Source of the DNA: Deltaproteobacteria bacterium
GTDB taxonomy: Bacteria; Myxococcota_A; UBA9160; PR03
DNA length: 64,000 nt
Assembly: GCA_035063765.1 (NCBI GenBank)
Contig: JAPSFT010000002.1
Span: 1-64,000, forward strand
Direction: 5' to 3'
This document shows, piece after piece, positions 29,095-41,425 of this stretch. The notes under the pieces were generated by a model, which was given only the letters and a program-made list of their open reading frames with translations, was not told the origin of the DNA and searched no databases. Every line of letters starts with the position of its first letter. The stretch's first letter is position 1. Position numbers and translations under genes: made by a program.

Positions 29095-31509
29095 GTGGCC
29101 GCGAGCCCCTTCGCCGCCGCCCTCGAGGCCTGCCTGGCCCCGCTGCGCTTCGCGGCCGCCGACGAGGGTGCCCGGGCGGAGCGCGTGCGCGACCTCGAGG
29201 GCTCCGTGCGCGAGGCCGCGGCAGCGGCCAGCGCGCTCGCGGTCCCGCGCGACGCGCGCGCCGTCCTCGCGCGGGTGCAGGCGCTCTTCGCGGAGCCCGT
29301 GGCCGGGGAGGCGCGGCGGCGGGCAGCCGGCGAGGCGCTGCGCGCGCTCGAGGCGCTCGCGGATCCCGCCTGGGCGGAGCAGGCGCTCGCGCGGCCGGCG
29401 AGCGCGCTGCCCGGGATCGGCGCGAAGCGCGCGGAGCTGCTCGCGCGCCGCGGCCTCGCGACGATCACCGACCTGCTCCTCCACCTGCCGAGCCGCTACG
29501 ACGACCGCCGGCGCCTCGTGCCGGTGGGCCAGCTCGAGGTGGGCCGCCGCGCCACCTTTCTGGCGCGGGTCCTGGTCTCGGACTTCACACCCCAGCGCGG
29601 TCGCGGCGGGCGCTTCCGCCGCGTGCTCCACGCCGTCGTCGGCGACGAGACGGGCACCGTGGACCTCAAGTGGTTCCAGGGCGGCGAGGCGCTCCAGCCG
29701 CTCCTCGCGAAGGGCACGCGCCTCCTCGTCACGGGCGACGTGCGCCGCTACCGCTTCACGAAGGAGCTGCTCCACCCCGAGCTCGAGCGGATCGACGAAG
29801 GGCCGGGCGGCGACGGGGCGCTCGGCGAGGCGCTGCGCCAGATCGTGCCCGACTACCCGGCGCCCGAGGGGCTCCCGCCGCGCGCGCTGCGCCGCACCGT
29901 GCAGGCTGCCCTCGCGGAGTACGGCGATCTCGTGGTGGGCCATCTGCCGGAGGCACTCACCGCACGGCGCGGGCTGCCGGGCGCGGCCGGGGCCCTGCGC
30001 GCGCTCCACGCTCCGGATCCCGATGCGGACCCGGAGGCGCTCGCCGCCGGCCGCACGCCCGCCCACGAGCGGCTGATCCTCGAGGAGCTCTACCTGCTCG
30101 AGCTCGGCCTCGCGCTGCGCCGCGAGCGCCGGATCGAGGAGCCGGGGCTCGCGATCCCGCCCGCCGGCCCGCGCGCCGAGGCCGCGCTCGACGCGCTCCC
30201 CTTCCGCCTGACCGGCGCGCAGCGCCGCGCCGTCGCCGAGATCCGCGCCGACCTCGCACGCCCGCACCCGATGAACCGCCTGCTGCAGGGCGACGTCGGG
30301 AGCGGCAAGACCGCCGTCGCCTTCCTGGCGGCGCTCGCGGTCGCGGAGGCGGGACACCAGGCGGCGTTGATGGCCCCGACCGAGCTGCTCGCCGAGCAGC
30401 ACGAGCGCTCGCTGCGCCGGCTCGCCGCCGCGGGCGGCGACGCCACGGCGCTGCGCGTGGCCCTCCTCACCGCGTCGGTGCCCGCCCGCGAGGCGCGCGA
30501 GCGCCGCCGCGCGCTGGCGGCCGGGGAGATCGACCTCGTGGTCGGGACCCACGCCCTGGTCCAGGAGGGCGTGCGCTTCGCGAGCCTCGGGCTCGCCGTG
30601 ATCGACGAGCAGCACCGCTTCGGCGTCCTCCAGCGCGCCGCGCTCGCCGGCGGGCGCAGCGACGGCCTCTCGCCCCACGTGCTGGTCATGACCGCGACCC
30701 CGATCCCGCGCACGCTCGCGCTGACCCTCTACGGCGAGCTCGACGCCACCCAGATCGACGAGCTCCCGCCCGGCCGCACGCCGGTCGCGACCGAGCGGGT
30801 CCGGGAGGGGCAGGGCGCCCGCGTGGTGACGGCGATCCGCGAGGCGCTCGCGCGGGGCGAGCAGGTCTACGTCGTCTACCCGCTCGTCGAGGAGTCCGGG
30901 AAGGTCGACCTGCGCGCCGTCTCGGAGTCCGCGGCCCGCATCGCGCGTGCCTTCCCGGAGGCAACGGTCGATCTCGTGCACGGCCGCCTCGACGCCGCGG
31001 CCCGCGCCGACGCGATGGCGCGCTTCGAGCGGGGCGAGACCCGGATCCTCGTCGCGACGACGGTGATCGAGGTCGGCGTAGACGTGCCGAACGCGACCCT
31101 CATGGTGATCGAGCACGCCGAGCGCTTCGGCCTGGCGCAGCTCCACCAGCTCCGCGGGCGCGTCGGGCGCGGCACGCGCCCCGGCCGCTGCATGCTGGTG
31201 GCGCGCGCCGCCACCGCCGACAGCGAGGCCCGCATCGCCGCGCTGCTGCGCACGACCGACGGCTTCGCGATCGCCGACGCGGACCTGCGCATCCGCGGCC
31301 CGGGCGAGTTCCTGGGCACCCGCCAGAGCGGCCGCCTGCCCGACTTCCGGCTGGCCGACCTGGTGCGCGACGCCCGCCTCGTCCCCGTGGCCCGGCGCGC
31401 GGCGCAGGACGCCGTGGCGCGCGACCCGGGCCTGCGCCGCGACGCGGCGCTGCGGCGCGCCGTGCGCGCGCGCTGGGGCGACCGGCTGGCGCTCGCCGAC
31501 GTCGGCTGA
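29095..31509 (+). CDS. recG: ATP-dependent DNA helicase RecG
   Basis: 804 residues, GTG start with GGGAGG upstream. RecG remodels stalled replication forks and Holliday junctions. An N-terminal wedge/OB domain (LHLPSRYDDRR) is followed by the helicase core: Walker A LLQGDVGSGKTAVAFLAA, DEQHRFG box, VMTATPIPRTLALTLYGELD, and motif VI region QLHQLRGRVGRGTRPGRCML. The TRG-like C-terminus contains LRIRGPGEFLGTRQSG. It sits at the end of the pyr operon, probably by convenience of arrangement. Confidence 0.97.
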   Translation: MAASPFAAALEACLAPLRFAAADEGARAERVRDLEGSVREAAAAASALAVPRDARAVLARVQALFAEPVAGEARRRAAGEALRALEALADPAWAEQALARPASALPGIGAKRAELLARRGLATITDLLLHLPSRYDDRRRLVPVGQLEVGRRATFLARVLVSDFTPQRGRGGRFRRVLHAVVGDETGTVDLKWFQGGEALQPLLAKGTRLLVTGDVRRYRFTKELLHPELERIDEGPGGDGALGEALRQIVPDYPAPEGLPPRALRRTVQAALAEYGDLVVGHLPEALTARRGLPGAAGALRALHAPDPDADPEALAAGRTPAHERLILEELYLLELGLALRRERRIEEPGLAIPPAGPRAEAALDALPFRLTGAQRRAVAEIRADLARPHPMNRLLQGDVGSGKTAVAFLAALAVAEAGHQAALMAPTELLAEQHERSLRRLAAAGGDATALRVALLTASVPAREARERRRALAAGEIDLVVGTHALVQEGVRFASLGLAVIDEQHRFGVLQRAALAGGRSDGLSPHVLVMTATPIPRTLALTLYGELDATQIDELPPGRTPVATERVREGQGARVVTAIREALARGEQVYVVYPLVEESGKVDLRAVSESAARIARAFPEATVDLVHGRLDAAARADAMARFERGETRILVATTVIEVGVDVPNATLMVIEHAERFGLAQLHQLRGRVGRGTRPGRCMLVARAATADSEARIAALLRTTDGFAIADADLRIRGPGEFLGTRQSGRLPDFRLADLVRDARLVPVARRAAQDAVARDPGLRRDAALRRAVRARWGDRLALADVG

Positions 31510-31543
31510 GTCCGCGCCCCGGGTGGGGAGGCGCGCGGTGCCG

Positions 31544-32308
31544 TCACCCCGCGATCAGCATCCCGCCTTCCACCGGCACCACCTGGCCGGTCACCATGTC
31601 GGCGTCGGCGACGAGCGCGAGGATCACCTGCGCGACGTCCTCGGGCGTGCAGACGCGCGCGAGCGGCGAGCGCGCCTCCATCGCCTTCTTGACGGGCTCG
31701 TAGGCGGCGCCGAGCCCCCCCTCGAGCCAGCGGCCGGTGATGAAGCCGGGCGCCACCGCGTTGACGCGGATCCGGGGTGCGAGCGTGCGCGCCAGGATCA
31801 GGGTCAGGACGTTGAGCCCCGCCTTCGAGGCGCAGTAGGGGATCGAGCTGCCGATGCCGGCGAGCCCGGCGACGCTCGACACGTTCACGATCGCGCCGCC
31901 GCCGGCCGCCTCCATCGGTGCGCGCGCGGCGCGGGCGAGCTGGAAGGGGCCGATCAGGTTCACGCCGAGGATCCGGGTCCAGTCGTCGCCCGAGACGCCG
32001 TCGAGGTTCGCGAGCGGGACGAAGACCGTGGCGCCGGCGTTGTTCACGAGCACGTCGAGCCGGCCGAGCGCGCGCACGGCCGTGTCGACGAGGCGCCGGC
32101 AGGCGGCGTCGTCGGCGACGTCGGCCTGGACGGCGAGCGCGCGGACGCCGAGCGCCGAAGCCTCCGCCGCGGTCTCCTCCGCCTCCGCCTGCGAGCGGCT
32201 GTAGTTCACGACGACCCCGCAGCCGCGGCGCGCGAGCGCCAGCGCCGTGGCCCGCCCGACACCCGTGCCGCCTCCGCTCACGATCGCCGCCTTGCCCTGC
32301 AGGTCCAT
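31544..32308 (-). CDS. Short-chain dehydrogenase/reductase (FabG-like)
   Basis: 254 residues from an ATG at 32,308 preceded by GGAGGAGG. Classic SDR: cofactor motif GGGTGVGRATALALARRG (residues ~11-28), NNAG, catalytic Ser in VNVSSVAG, and Tyr-x3-Lys in YCASKAGLNVL, with APGFITGRW later. The absence of an acidic residue after the second strand, replaced by NYSRS, suggests NADP(H). Likely a 3-oxoacyl or alcohol dehydrogenase; the substrate cannot be told. It converges on recG and is divergent from the HTH/Zn-ribbon gene 67 bases away. Confidence 0.9.
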   Translation of the reverse strand: MDLQGKAAIVSGGGTGVGRATALALARRGCGVVVNYSRSQAEAEETAAEASALGVRALAVQADVADDAACRRLVDTAVRALGRLDVLVNNAGATVFVPLANLDGVSGDDWTRILGVNLIGPFQLARAARAPMEAAGGGAIVNVSSVAGLAGIGSSIPYCASKAGLNVLTLILARTLAPRIRVNAVAPGFITGRWLEGGLGAAYEPVKKAMEARSPLARVCTPEDVAQVILALVADADMVTGQVVPVEGGMLIAG

Positions 32309-32375
32309 GCCGCCTCCTCCGCGCGCTCCGGCGCGCGGCGAGTCTATCGCGCGCGCCCCGCCTATCCTCGCGCCC

Positions 32376-32747
32376 GTGAGCGCCCGCACGCGTGACGGCG
32401 GCCCCGGCGGCCGCGACGCTTCCCCGCCCGGCGCCGGCGCGACGCGCACGCCGCGCCAGCGCCTGCGCGCGCTCCTGCGCCGCGAGGCCTTCGCCTTCGG
32501 CGTGCTGCGCGAGGTGCTCGGGCTCTCGCTGCGCCAGCTCGAGGAGGAGCTGCGCCACGTCGCGAGGAGCGCGCGCGGGCAGGGTGAGCGGCTCGTGGCG
32601 GAGCCCGCCCGCTGCCTCGCCTGCGGCTTCCGCTTCCGCGACCGCGAGACCCGCCACCTCCACGCGCCCGGCCGCTGCCCGCGCTGCCGCAGCGAGCGGA
32701 TCGCCGATCCCAGCTACCGCCTCGAACGCCGGGACGAGGCGGGCTAG
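32376..32747 (+). CDS. HTH/Zn-ribbon transcriptional regulator (COG3357-like)
   Basis: 123 residues from the GTG at 32,376; in-frame starts upstream would run into the SDR promoter region. A winged-helix-like segment (residues ~26-70, LGLSLRQLEEELRHVARSAR) is followed by a zinc ribbon with CLACGF (Cys80, Cys83) and CPRCRS (Cys101, Cys104), ending in IADPSYRLE. This fits the family of predicted regulators with an HTH domain fused to a Zn-ribbon, best known from archaea. A TATCCT -10-like hexamer lies just upstream. It is divergent from the SDR, which it may regulate. Confidence 0.78.
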   Translation: MSARTRDGGPGGRDASPPGAGATRTPRQRLRALLRREAFAFGVLREVLGLSLRQLEEELRHVARSARGQGERLVAEPARCLACGFRFRDRETRHLHAPGRCPRCRSERIADPSYRLERRDEAG

Positions 32748-32771
32748 CGTTCCCCGCCCGGCGGAGGTGGC

Positions 32772-34262
32772 ATGGCGCGGATCCTGGTGGTGGGCGGCGG
32801 CGTCGCGGGTCTGGCGTCGGCGCTGGCGCTCTCGCAGGACGGGCATACGGTTCGGATCGTCGAGCGCGACCCGACGCCGCTCCCGGCGAGCCCCGTCGAG
32901 GCCTTCGAGCGCTGGGAGCGGCGCGGCGCCCCCCAGGTGTGGCACTCGCACGCCTTCCTGGCCCGCCTGCGCAACCTGCTCCTCGCCCGCGCGCCCGAGG
33001 TCCTCGAGGCGCTCCACGCCCACGGCGCCTACGACCTGCGCTTCGCCGACTACCTGCCGCCCACCGTCGAGGACCGCAGGCCCGAGCCGGGCGACGAGGA
33101 GCTGACGCTCTTCGCGTGTCGCCGGATCACCTTCGAGTGGGTGCTGCGGCGCGCGGTCCTGGCACGGCCCGGGGTCGAGTGGCGCTGCGGGGCCGAGGTC
33201 GTGGGCCTCGTGGCCGGGCGCGACGCGGCGAGCGGGCTCCCGCGCGTCGCCGGCGCCCGCGTGCGCGGCGAGGCGGGCGACGAGAGCTGGGACGCGGACG
33301 TGGTCGTCGACGCCGGCGGGCGCCGCTCGCGGATCGTCCCGTGGCTCGCGGCGATCGGCGCGGGCCCCGTCGAGGAGGAGTCCGAGGAGTGCGGGATCTT
33401 CTACTCCTCGCGCTTCTACCGGCTGCGCCCGGGCGCCTCGCCGCCGCCCAACCAGGGCGTGGTGGGCGCCGACCTGGGCTACATGAAGTTCGCGATCTTC
33501 CCGGGCGACGGCGGGATCTTCTCGATCACGCTTGCCGCCTCGCTCGAGGACGACCCGATGCGCGCGCTCGTGCACACGGGCCCCTTCGAGGCCGCGGCCC
33601 GCGCGCTGCCCGCCACCCGCGAGTGGATCGACCCCGCGCGCGCCGAGCCCGTCACCGAGGTGCGCACGATGGCAAAGCTCCTGAACCGGCGCCGGCGCTT
33701 CCTGCGCGACGGGCGGCCGCTGGCGCTCGGCCTGCACGTGGTCGGCGACGCCGCGATCTGCAGCAATCCCCTCTACGGCCGCGGCTGCGCCCTGGCCTTC
33801 GTGCACGCCTACGCGCTCGCCGACGCGCTGCGCGCGCACGGCGCCGACCCGCAGGCCGCCGCGCTCGCCTTCGACGCCGCGACCGGGCGCGAGCTCCTGC
33901 CCTGGTACCGGGCCGCCCGCGACCAGGATCGCGAGGCGCGCGAGATCGCGGCCGCCGAGGCGCGCGGCGAGGGCGGCGCCACCCCGGCCGCCGCCGCGCC
34001 CGGCCAGCCCGTCGATCCGAAGGCCTTCGTGCGCTCGGTCCTGCGCGACGGCCTGATCCCGGCGCTGCGCACGGACGCGACGGTCGTGCGCGCCTTCATG
34101 CGCGTCTTCAACCTGCTGGCCGCGCCCGACGCGCTGATGAGCGACCCGGTCCTCGTGGGCCGGGTCCTCACCGCCTGGCGCGAGCGCGACCGCCGGCCCG
34201 CGCTCCCGGCCGCGGGGCCCGAGCGCGAGGCGATGCTCGCGGTCCTCTCCGAGGCCGCGTGA
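32772..34262 (+). CDS. FAD-dependent monooxygenase/oxidoreductase
   Basis: 496 residues. N-terminal dinucleotide fold ILVVGGGVAGLASALALSQD with the Glu of the FAD-ribose site in RIVERDP. A RRGAPQVWHSHAF segment resembles the GxxQxxHxH region of class A flavin hydroxylases, and the second FAD motif is GLHVVGDAAICSNPLYGRGC. The family oxidises aromatic or isoprenoid substrates; the substrate here is unknown. It starts 24 bases after the HTH/Zn-ribbon regulator, so the two may be cotranscribed. Confidence 0.8.
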   Translation: MARILVVGGGVAGLASALALSQDGHTVRIVERDPTPLPASPVEAFERWERRGAPQVWHSHAFLARLRNLLLARAPEVLEALHAHGAYDLRFADYLPPTVEDRRPEPGDEELTLFACRRITFEWVLRRAVLARPGVEWRCGAEVVGLVAGRDAASGLPRVAGARVRGEAGDESWDADVVVDAGGRRSRIVPWLAAIGAGPVEEESEECGIFYSSRFYRLRPGASPPPNQGVVGADLGYMKFAIFPGDGGIFSITLAASLEDDPMRALVHTGPFEAAARALPATREWIDPARAEPVTEVRTMAKLLNRRRRFLRDGRPLALGLHVVGDAAICSNPLYGRGCALAFVHAYALADALRAHGADPQAAALAFDAATGRELLPWYRAARDQDREAREIAAAEARGEGGATPAAAAPGQPVDPKAFVRSVLRDGLIPALRTDATVVRAFMRVFNLLAAPDALMSDPVLVGRVLTAWRERDRRPALPAAGPEREAMLAVLSEAA

Positions 34263-34469
34263 GGGCGCCCGGGAGGCTGGCGGTTTCGGGGGCCGCTCAT
34301 TAGGTTGTGCCGCCAGCCGGGGAGTCCCCGCAGGGAAGCAGGCGCCCAGCCCCGGCCCAGGCCCAGGACCCGTGCTCCGGTCCGGTCCGCAGGTGGGGCG
34401 CGCTGATCCGGACAGAGTCATGCGCGCCGCCCGCCGTCTCCCGCGGGCCGCGTCGGGAGACCGACCGAG

Positions 34470-36521
<2,052 letters not shown>

Positions 36522-36543
36522 ACGCGGGCGCGGCGAGGCCGAG

Positions 36544-37938
36544 ATGAGGGAGCCCGGGGGAAGCCCGCGTCTCCCTCGGGCGCCGGCCGGTCCGGAGCCG
36601 GACGACCGCCACCCGCGCGACCGGCTCCGCCGGCAGCTCTCGCTCGCCGACGCGACGCTGCTCGTCGTCGCCTCCGTCGTCGGCTCGGGGATCTTCCTGA
36701 CCCCGGGCGCGATCGCCGAGCGCCTGCCGCACCCGGAGTGGATCTTCGCGGCCTGGGTCGCGGGCGCCCTGCTCTCGCTGGCGGGCGCGCTCACCAACGC
36801 CGAGCTCGGCGCCATGTTCCCGCACGCCGGCGGCGACTACGTCTACCTGCGCGAGGCCTTCCACCCGGCCGCCGGCTTCCTGACCGGCTGGCTCTCGTTC
36901 TTTGCGATCTTCGCCGGCACGATCGCGACCCTCGCCGCCGGCTTCGCCGACGCGCTCTCGCCCTTCCTGGCGCTCGGCGAGGGGGCGCGGCTCGCCGTGG
37001 CCGTCGCCGCGACGGTCGCGTTCTCGGCGCTCAACTACGTGGGCGTGCGCACGAGCGCGCGCTTCAACAACGTGCTCACGGCCGCGAAGGTGGCGGCGCT
37101 CCTCGCCTTCGTGCTGCTGGCGCCGCTTGCCGGCCAGGGCTCGTGGTCGAACCTGTCGGCGGCGCCCGCGGGCGCCGGCGCCGTCACGGCCTCCGCCTTC
37201 GCGCTGGCCCTCTCGCCCGTCCTCTTCAGCTACCTCGGCTGGAACGCCACCCTCTACGTCGCGAGCGAGATCCACGAGCCGCGCCGCAACCTGCCGCGCT
37301 CGCTCTTCCTCGGGCTCGCCGTGTGCGCCGCCGTCTACCTCGCGGTGAACGCCGCCTACCTCTACGCGATCCCGGCGGCCGGGATGCGCGGCCTCGACAA
37401 CGTGGGCCAGTCCGCCGCGCAGGCGCTCTTCGGGGGCACGGGCGGGCGCGCCGTCGCGCTCTTCGTCGTCGTCTCGATCCTGGGCACGCTCAACGCCACC
37501 GTCCTCGTGGGCCCGCGCATCGCCTACGCGATGGCGCTCGACGGCCGCTTCGTGGGCGGCGTGGACCGCGTCCACGCGGCGCATCACACCCCGCACGTCG
37601 CGATCGTGCTCCAGGGCGCGGTGGCGGTGGCGCTGCTCCTCGCCCTCCGCCGCTTCCCGAGCATCCTCGACTTCACGACCTTCGGGATCGTCCTCGCGAC
37701 GAGCTTCGACACGCTCGCCCTCTTCGCCCTGCGCCGCCGCCAGCCCGGGCGCCCGCGCCCCTACCGCTGCTGGGGCTATCCGTGGGTGCCGCTGCTCTAC
37801 CTCGCCGCGAACCTCGCGATCGCTGCCGCGATGCTGCGCGGCCGCCCCCAGGAGACGCTCGCCTGCGCGCTCGTCCTCGCGGCGGGGCTGCCGTTCTACC
37901 GGCTCTTCGGTCGGCTCGGGAGGGAGGGCGGCCCGTAG
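36544..37938 (+). CDS. APC-superfamily amino acid permease
   Basis: 464 residues with about 12 membrane segments after a ~40-residue basic cytoplasmic N-terminus. The first helix carries the APC substrate motif SVVGSGIFLTPGAIAERLPH, followed by NAELGAMFPHAGGDYVYLRE, typical of the APA/LAT families. SEIHEPRRNLPRSLFLGL is a further family block. It imports or exchanges amino acids; specificity is not readable. It lies 22 bases after hppA. Confidence 0.88.
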   Translation: MREPGGSPRLPRAPAGPEPDDRHPRDRLRRQLSLADATLLVVASVVGSGIFLTPGAIAERLPHPEWIFAAWVAGALLSLAGALTNAELGAMFPHAGGDYVYLREAFHPAAGFLTGWLSFFAIFAGTIATLAAGFADALSPFLALGEGARLAVAVAATVAFSALNYVGVRTSARFNNVLTAAKVAALLAFVLLAPLAGQGSWSNLSAAPAGAGAVTASAFALALSPVLFSYLGWNATLYVASEIHEPRRNLPRSLFLGLAVCAAVYLAVNAAYLYAIPAAGMRGLDNVGQSAAQALFGGTGGRAVALFVVVSILGTLNATVLVGPRIAYAMALDGRFVGGVDRVHAAHHTPHVAIVLQGAVAVALLLALRRFPSILDFTTFGIVLATSFDTLALFALRRRQPGRPRPYRCWGYPWVPLLYLAANLAIAAAMLRGRPQETLACALVLAAGLPFYRLFGRLGREGGP

Positions 37939-37963
37939 CGCCGCCCCGCGCGCCCGGAGCCGC

Positions 37964-38719
37964 TCAGCCGGGGGCCGGCGGCCAGCCCTCCGGCTCGTGG
38001 CCGAAGACGAGCCGCGCCCCGGCGTCGTGGAGCGCGCGCAGGCGCGCGAGCGAGGCGCGCATCGCGCCGGCGTCGTCCACGACGGGCGGGAGCACGCCGT
38101 CGGCGAGCGTGCGGCGGAGGTAGCAGGCGTCGGCGGTGAGGACGACCTCGGCGGCGCCGCGCACGCCGCGCAGGCGCAGGGACTGGTGGCCCGGCGTGTG
38201 GCCGAAGGTCGGCAGGCAGGTGATCGCGCCGTCGCCGAAGAGGTCGTGCTCGCCGTCGGCGAGCACGCGGTCGTGGCCGAGGTCGTAGTCGCGCGGATCG
38301 ACGAAGCTGCGCGCCCGCCATTCGGCGTCGCGGGCGGCCTCCCACTCGCGGCGCTGGAGGAGCCAGCGCGCGTTCGGGAGCTGGGCGTTGCCGCCGACGT
38401 GGTCGAAGTGGAGGTGGGAGCTCACGAGCCAGCGCACCTCGCCGGGGTCCACCCCGAGCGCAGCGAGGCGCGCGGCCAGCTCCTCGCCCGGCGCGAACGC
38501 GATCCGGAACACGCGGGCGATCGCGCCGATGCGCGCCTCGGGGTCCTCCTGGGTCGCGACGTGGAGCCCCGTGTCGAAGACCACGGCACCGCGCGGGTGC
38601 CGGATCAGGAAGCTCGGGACCGGCACCCGGATGCGGCCCTCGGCCCCGGCCACGAACATCCCGAGCCCGGCCTCGAGCCAGCCGCAGGTCAGCGCGTGGA
38701 GCTCGATCCCGTCCGCCAT
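37964..38719 (-). CDS. Metallo-beta-lactamase fold hydrolase, AHL-lactonase-like
   Basis: 251 residues from the ATG at 38,719. The dinuclear zinc motif [20 protein letters not shown] (His-x-His-x-Asp-His at residues 102-107) is followed by [22 protein letters not shown] and a late His in FGHEPEGW. The [10 protein letters not shown]...TPGHQSL pattern and overall length match the AiiA/AttM family of N-acyl-homoserine lactone lactonases, so quorum-signal or other lactone hydrolysis is plausible. It converges on the permease and diverges from alaC. Confidence 0.8.
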   Translation of the reverse strand: MADGIELHALTCGWLEAGLGMFVAGAEGRIRVPVPSFLIRHPRGAVVFDTGLHVATQEDPEARIGAIARVFRIAFAPGEELAARLAALGVDPGEVRWLVSSHLHFDHVGGNAQLPNARWLLQRREWEAARDAEWRARSFVDPRDYDLGHDRVLADGEHDLFGDGAITCLPTFGHTPGHQSLRLRGVRGAAEVVLTADACYLRRTLADGVLPPVVDDAGAMRASLARLRALHDAGARLVFGHEPEGWPPAPG

Positions 38720-38807
38720 CCCCCCGGTCCCTCCGTCCCCGGCTCGCTCCGCGCGGGGCGAGCCTACCGCGCGTGGCGCGCCGCGGCCGGACGGCGCCTC
38801 CGGCCGC

Positions 38808-38836
38808 TTGCCCGCGCGGGATTCGTCCAATAGCCT
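38808..38836 (+). promoter_or_regulatory. Predicted promoter of the alaC-hom-thrC operon
   Basis: TTGCCC (38,808-38,813) and TAGCCT (38,831-38,836) are separated by 17 bases and lie 38 bases before the alaC start, in the divergent gap with the lactonase-like gene. The -10 hexamer is identical to that proposed for pyrR. Prediction from sequence only. Confidence 0.5.
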
Positions 38837-38873
38837 CACGCACTTAGCCGACTCCCCGAAGGATCCCCGTCCC

Positions 38874-40073
38874 ATGGCCGTGCGCCACGACTTCCACAAG
38901 CTCAACCGCTTGCCGCCCTACGTGTTCGCGGAGGTCATCGCGCTGATGAGCGCCGCCCGCCGCCGGGGCGAGGACGTGATCGACCTCGGGATGGGGAACC
39001 CGGACCTCGCGACGCCGCGCCACGTGGTCGAGAAGATCTGCGAGGCCGCCCACAACCCGCGCAACCACCGCTACTCGGCCTCGCGCGGCCTGCCCAACCT
39101 GCGCGCCGCGATCACCGAGTGGTACGCGCGCCGCCACGGGGTCTCGCTCGACCCCGAGCGCGAGGCGATCGCCGTGATCGGCTCGAAGGAGGGCCTCGCC
39201 CACTTCACGCTGATGACGATCGGCCCGGGCGACGTCGTGCTCTGCCCGGATCCGGCCTACCCGATCCACCAGTACGCGGTGATCATCGCGGGCGGCGACC
39301 TGCGCACCGTGCCGCTCACCCCGGACTGCGACTTCATCGCGAACCTCGAGGCCGCGATGAAGCGCACCTGGCCGAAGCCGAAGCTGCTCGTGCTCTCCTT
39401 CCCGGCCAACCCGACCACCCAGGTCGTGGACCGCGCCTTCTTCGAGCGCGTGATCGACTTCGCGCGCGAGAACGACCTGATGGTCGTCCACGACTTCGCC
39501 TACGCCGAGATCACCTTCGACGGCTATCGCGCGCCGAGCATCCTCGAGGTGCCCGGGGCCCGCGACGTCGCGATCGAGTTCGGCTCGCTCAGCAAGAGCC
39601 ACTCGATGGCGGGCTGGCGGGTCGGCTTCGCGGCCGGCAACCCGGACATGATCCACGCCCTCGGCCGGATCAAGAGCTACCTCGACTACGGGATGCCGAC
39701 CCCCATCCAGGTGGGCGCGATCGTGGCCCTCCGCGGGCCGCAGGACTGCGTCGGCGAGGCGGTCTCGGTCTACAAGGAGCGGCGCGACGCCCTGATCGAC
39801 GGGCTCGCCGCGCCCGGCGAGGGCCAGTGGAAGATCGAGAAGCCGCTCGCCACGATGTTCGTGTGGGCGCCGATCCCGGAGCCCCTGCGCGCCATGGGAT
39901 CGCTCGAGTTCTCGAAGCGGCTGCTCACCGAGGCCCACGTGGCGGTCTCGCCGGGGATCGGCTTCGGCGAGACGGGGGAGGGCTTCGTGCGCTTCGCGCT
40001 CGTCGAGAACCGCCACCGCATCCGCCAGGCCGTGCGCGGGATCCGCCGCTTCCTGCGGGAGGCCGGGGCTTGA
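38874..40073 (+). CDS. alaC: PLP-dependent aminotransferase, AlaC type
   Basis: 399 residues. It has a fold-type I aminotransferase core with [51 protein letters not shown] and the PLP-lysine motif [18 protein letters not shown]. The sequence resembles AlaC/YfdZ glutamate-pyruvate aminotransferases, which commonly precede hom in this kind of operon. Alanine synthesis is likely, though other substrates are possible. The stop overlaps the hom TTG start. Confidence 0.87.
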   Translation: MAVRHDFHKLNRLPPYVFAEVIALMSAARRRGEDVIDLGMGNPDLATPRHVVEKICEAAHNPRNHRYSASRGLPNLRAAITEWYARRHGVSLDPEREAIAVIGSKEGLAHFTLMTIGPGDVVLCPDPAYPIHQYAVIIAGGDLRTVPLTPDCDFIANLEAAMKRTWPKPKLLVLSFPANPTTQVVDRAFFERVIDFARENDLMVVHDFAYAEITFDGYRAPSILEVPGARDVAIEFGSLSKSHSMAGWRVGFAAGNPDMIHALGRIKSYLDYGMPTPIQVGAIVALRGPQDCVGEAVSVYKERRDALIDGLAAPGEGQWKIEKPLATMFVWAPIPEPLRAMGSLEFSKRLLTEAHVAVSPGIGFGETGEGFVRFALVENRHRIRQAVRGIRRFLREAGA

Positions 40074-41425
40074 GCGGAGAGGGAGGCCTCGGCGTCGGCC
40101 TGATCGGCTTCGGCACGATCGGCACCGGCGTCGCGAAGGTGCTCCAGCGCAACGCCGCCGCGATCGCGGCGCGGCTCGGCTTCCCGCTGCGGCTCGTCCG
40201 GATCGCCGACCTCGAGACCTCCCGCGACCGCGGCGTCGACCTCTCCGGCATCCGCTTCGACGCCGACGCCGAGGGCCTGATCGACGACCCGGCCGTGCAG
40301 CTCGTCGTCGAGCTCGTCGGCGGCACCGGCGCGGCGCGCCGCCTCGTCCTGCGCGCGCTCGCGCGCGGCAAGCCCGTGGTGACGGCCAACAAGGCGCTGC
40401 TCGCCGCGCACGGCAAGGAGATCTTCGACGCCGGCCGCGCGCACGCGGCCGACGTCGCCTTCGAGGCGAGCGTCGGCGGCGGGATCCCGATCCTGCGCTC
40501 GCTGCGCGAAGGGCTCGCGGCAAACCGCATCCTCTCGGTCCACGGCATCATCAACGGCACCACCAACTACGTGCTCAGCGAGATGGAGAAGGGCGGCGAG
40601 CCCTTCGAGGTGGTGCTGAAGCGCGCCCAGGAGCTCGGCTACGCGGAGGCCGACCCGGGCTTCGACGTGGACGGGATCGACGCCGCCCACAAGATCACGC
40701 TGCTGGCCGCGATGGCCTTCGGCGCGGACCTGACCTTCAAGGACGTGCCCACCGAGGGCATCCGCGCGATCACCCCGCTCGACGTCGAGAGCGCGGCCGA
40801 GCTCGGCTACCGGATCAAGCTCCTCGGCATCACGAAGCTGCGCGACGACGCGGCCGGCGAGCGGATCGAGGTGCGCGTGCACCCGACGATGATCCCGGCC
40901 GAGAGCCTGCTCGCGAAGGTGGACGGCGCCATGAACGCGATCGCCGTGCACGGCGACGCGGTGGGGCCGACGCTCTTCTACGGCGCCGGCGCCGGCGAGC
41001 TGCCGACCGCGAGCGCGGTGATCGGCGACCTCATGGAGCTCGCGCGCGAGGTGCGGCGCGGCTCGGCGGGGCGCGTCGCGCCGCTCTCCTTCCTGCCCGA
41101 GTCGCTGGTGGCGAAGCCGATCGTGCCGCTCGGCGAGCTCTTCGCCCGCTGCTACCTGCGCTTCACCGCGGTCGACCGCCCGGGGGTCCTCGCGCACGTG
41201 ACCGGTGCGCTCGGCGCGCACGGGATCTCGATCGAGTCGGTGATCCAGAAGGGCCGCGGCTCGGACGGGCCGGAAGGCTCGGGCGGCGCACGCGGCGCCG
41301 TGCCCGTGGTGGTGATGACCCACCCCGCCCGCGAGGCGGCCGTGCGGCGTGCGCTCGACGCGATCGACGCGCTCGACGACGTCACGGCGCCGAGCCGGCT
41401 GATCCGCATCGAGGAGGAGCTGTGA
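40070..41425 (+). CDS. hom: Homoserine dehydrogenase
   Basis: 451 residues from a TTG overlapping the alaC stop. It reduces aspartate semialdehyde to homoserine. The NAD(P) domain starts [18 protein letters not shown], with [12 protein letters not shown]. The catalytic domain has [30 protein letters not shown] and [22 protein letters not shown]-terminal ACT domain (from ~residue 360, [20 protein letters not shown]) suggests feedback inhibition by threonine. thrC follows with a 4-base overlap. Confidence 0.96.
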   Translation: MSGEGGLGVGLIGFGTIGTGVAKVLQRNAAAIAARLGFPLRLVRIADLETSRDRGVDLSGIRFDADAEGLIDDPAVQLVVELVGGTGAARRLVLRALARGKPVVTANKALLAAHGKEIFDAGRAHAADVAFEASVGGGIPILRSLREGLAANRILSVHGIINGTTNYVLSEMEKGGEPFEVVLKRAQELGYAEADPGFDVDGIDAAHKITLLAAMAFGADLTFKDVPTEGIRAITPLDVESAAELGYRIKLLGITKLRDDAAGERIEVRVHPTMIPAESLLAKVDGAMNAIAVHGDAVGPTLFYGAGAGELPTASAVIGDLMELAREVRRGSAGRVAPLSFLPESLVAKPIVPLGELFARCYLRFTAVDRPGVLAHVTGALGAHGISIESVIQKGRGSDGPEGSGGARGAVPVVVMTHPAREAAVRRALDAIDALDDVTAPSRLIRIEEEL

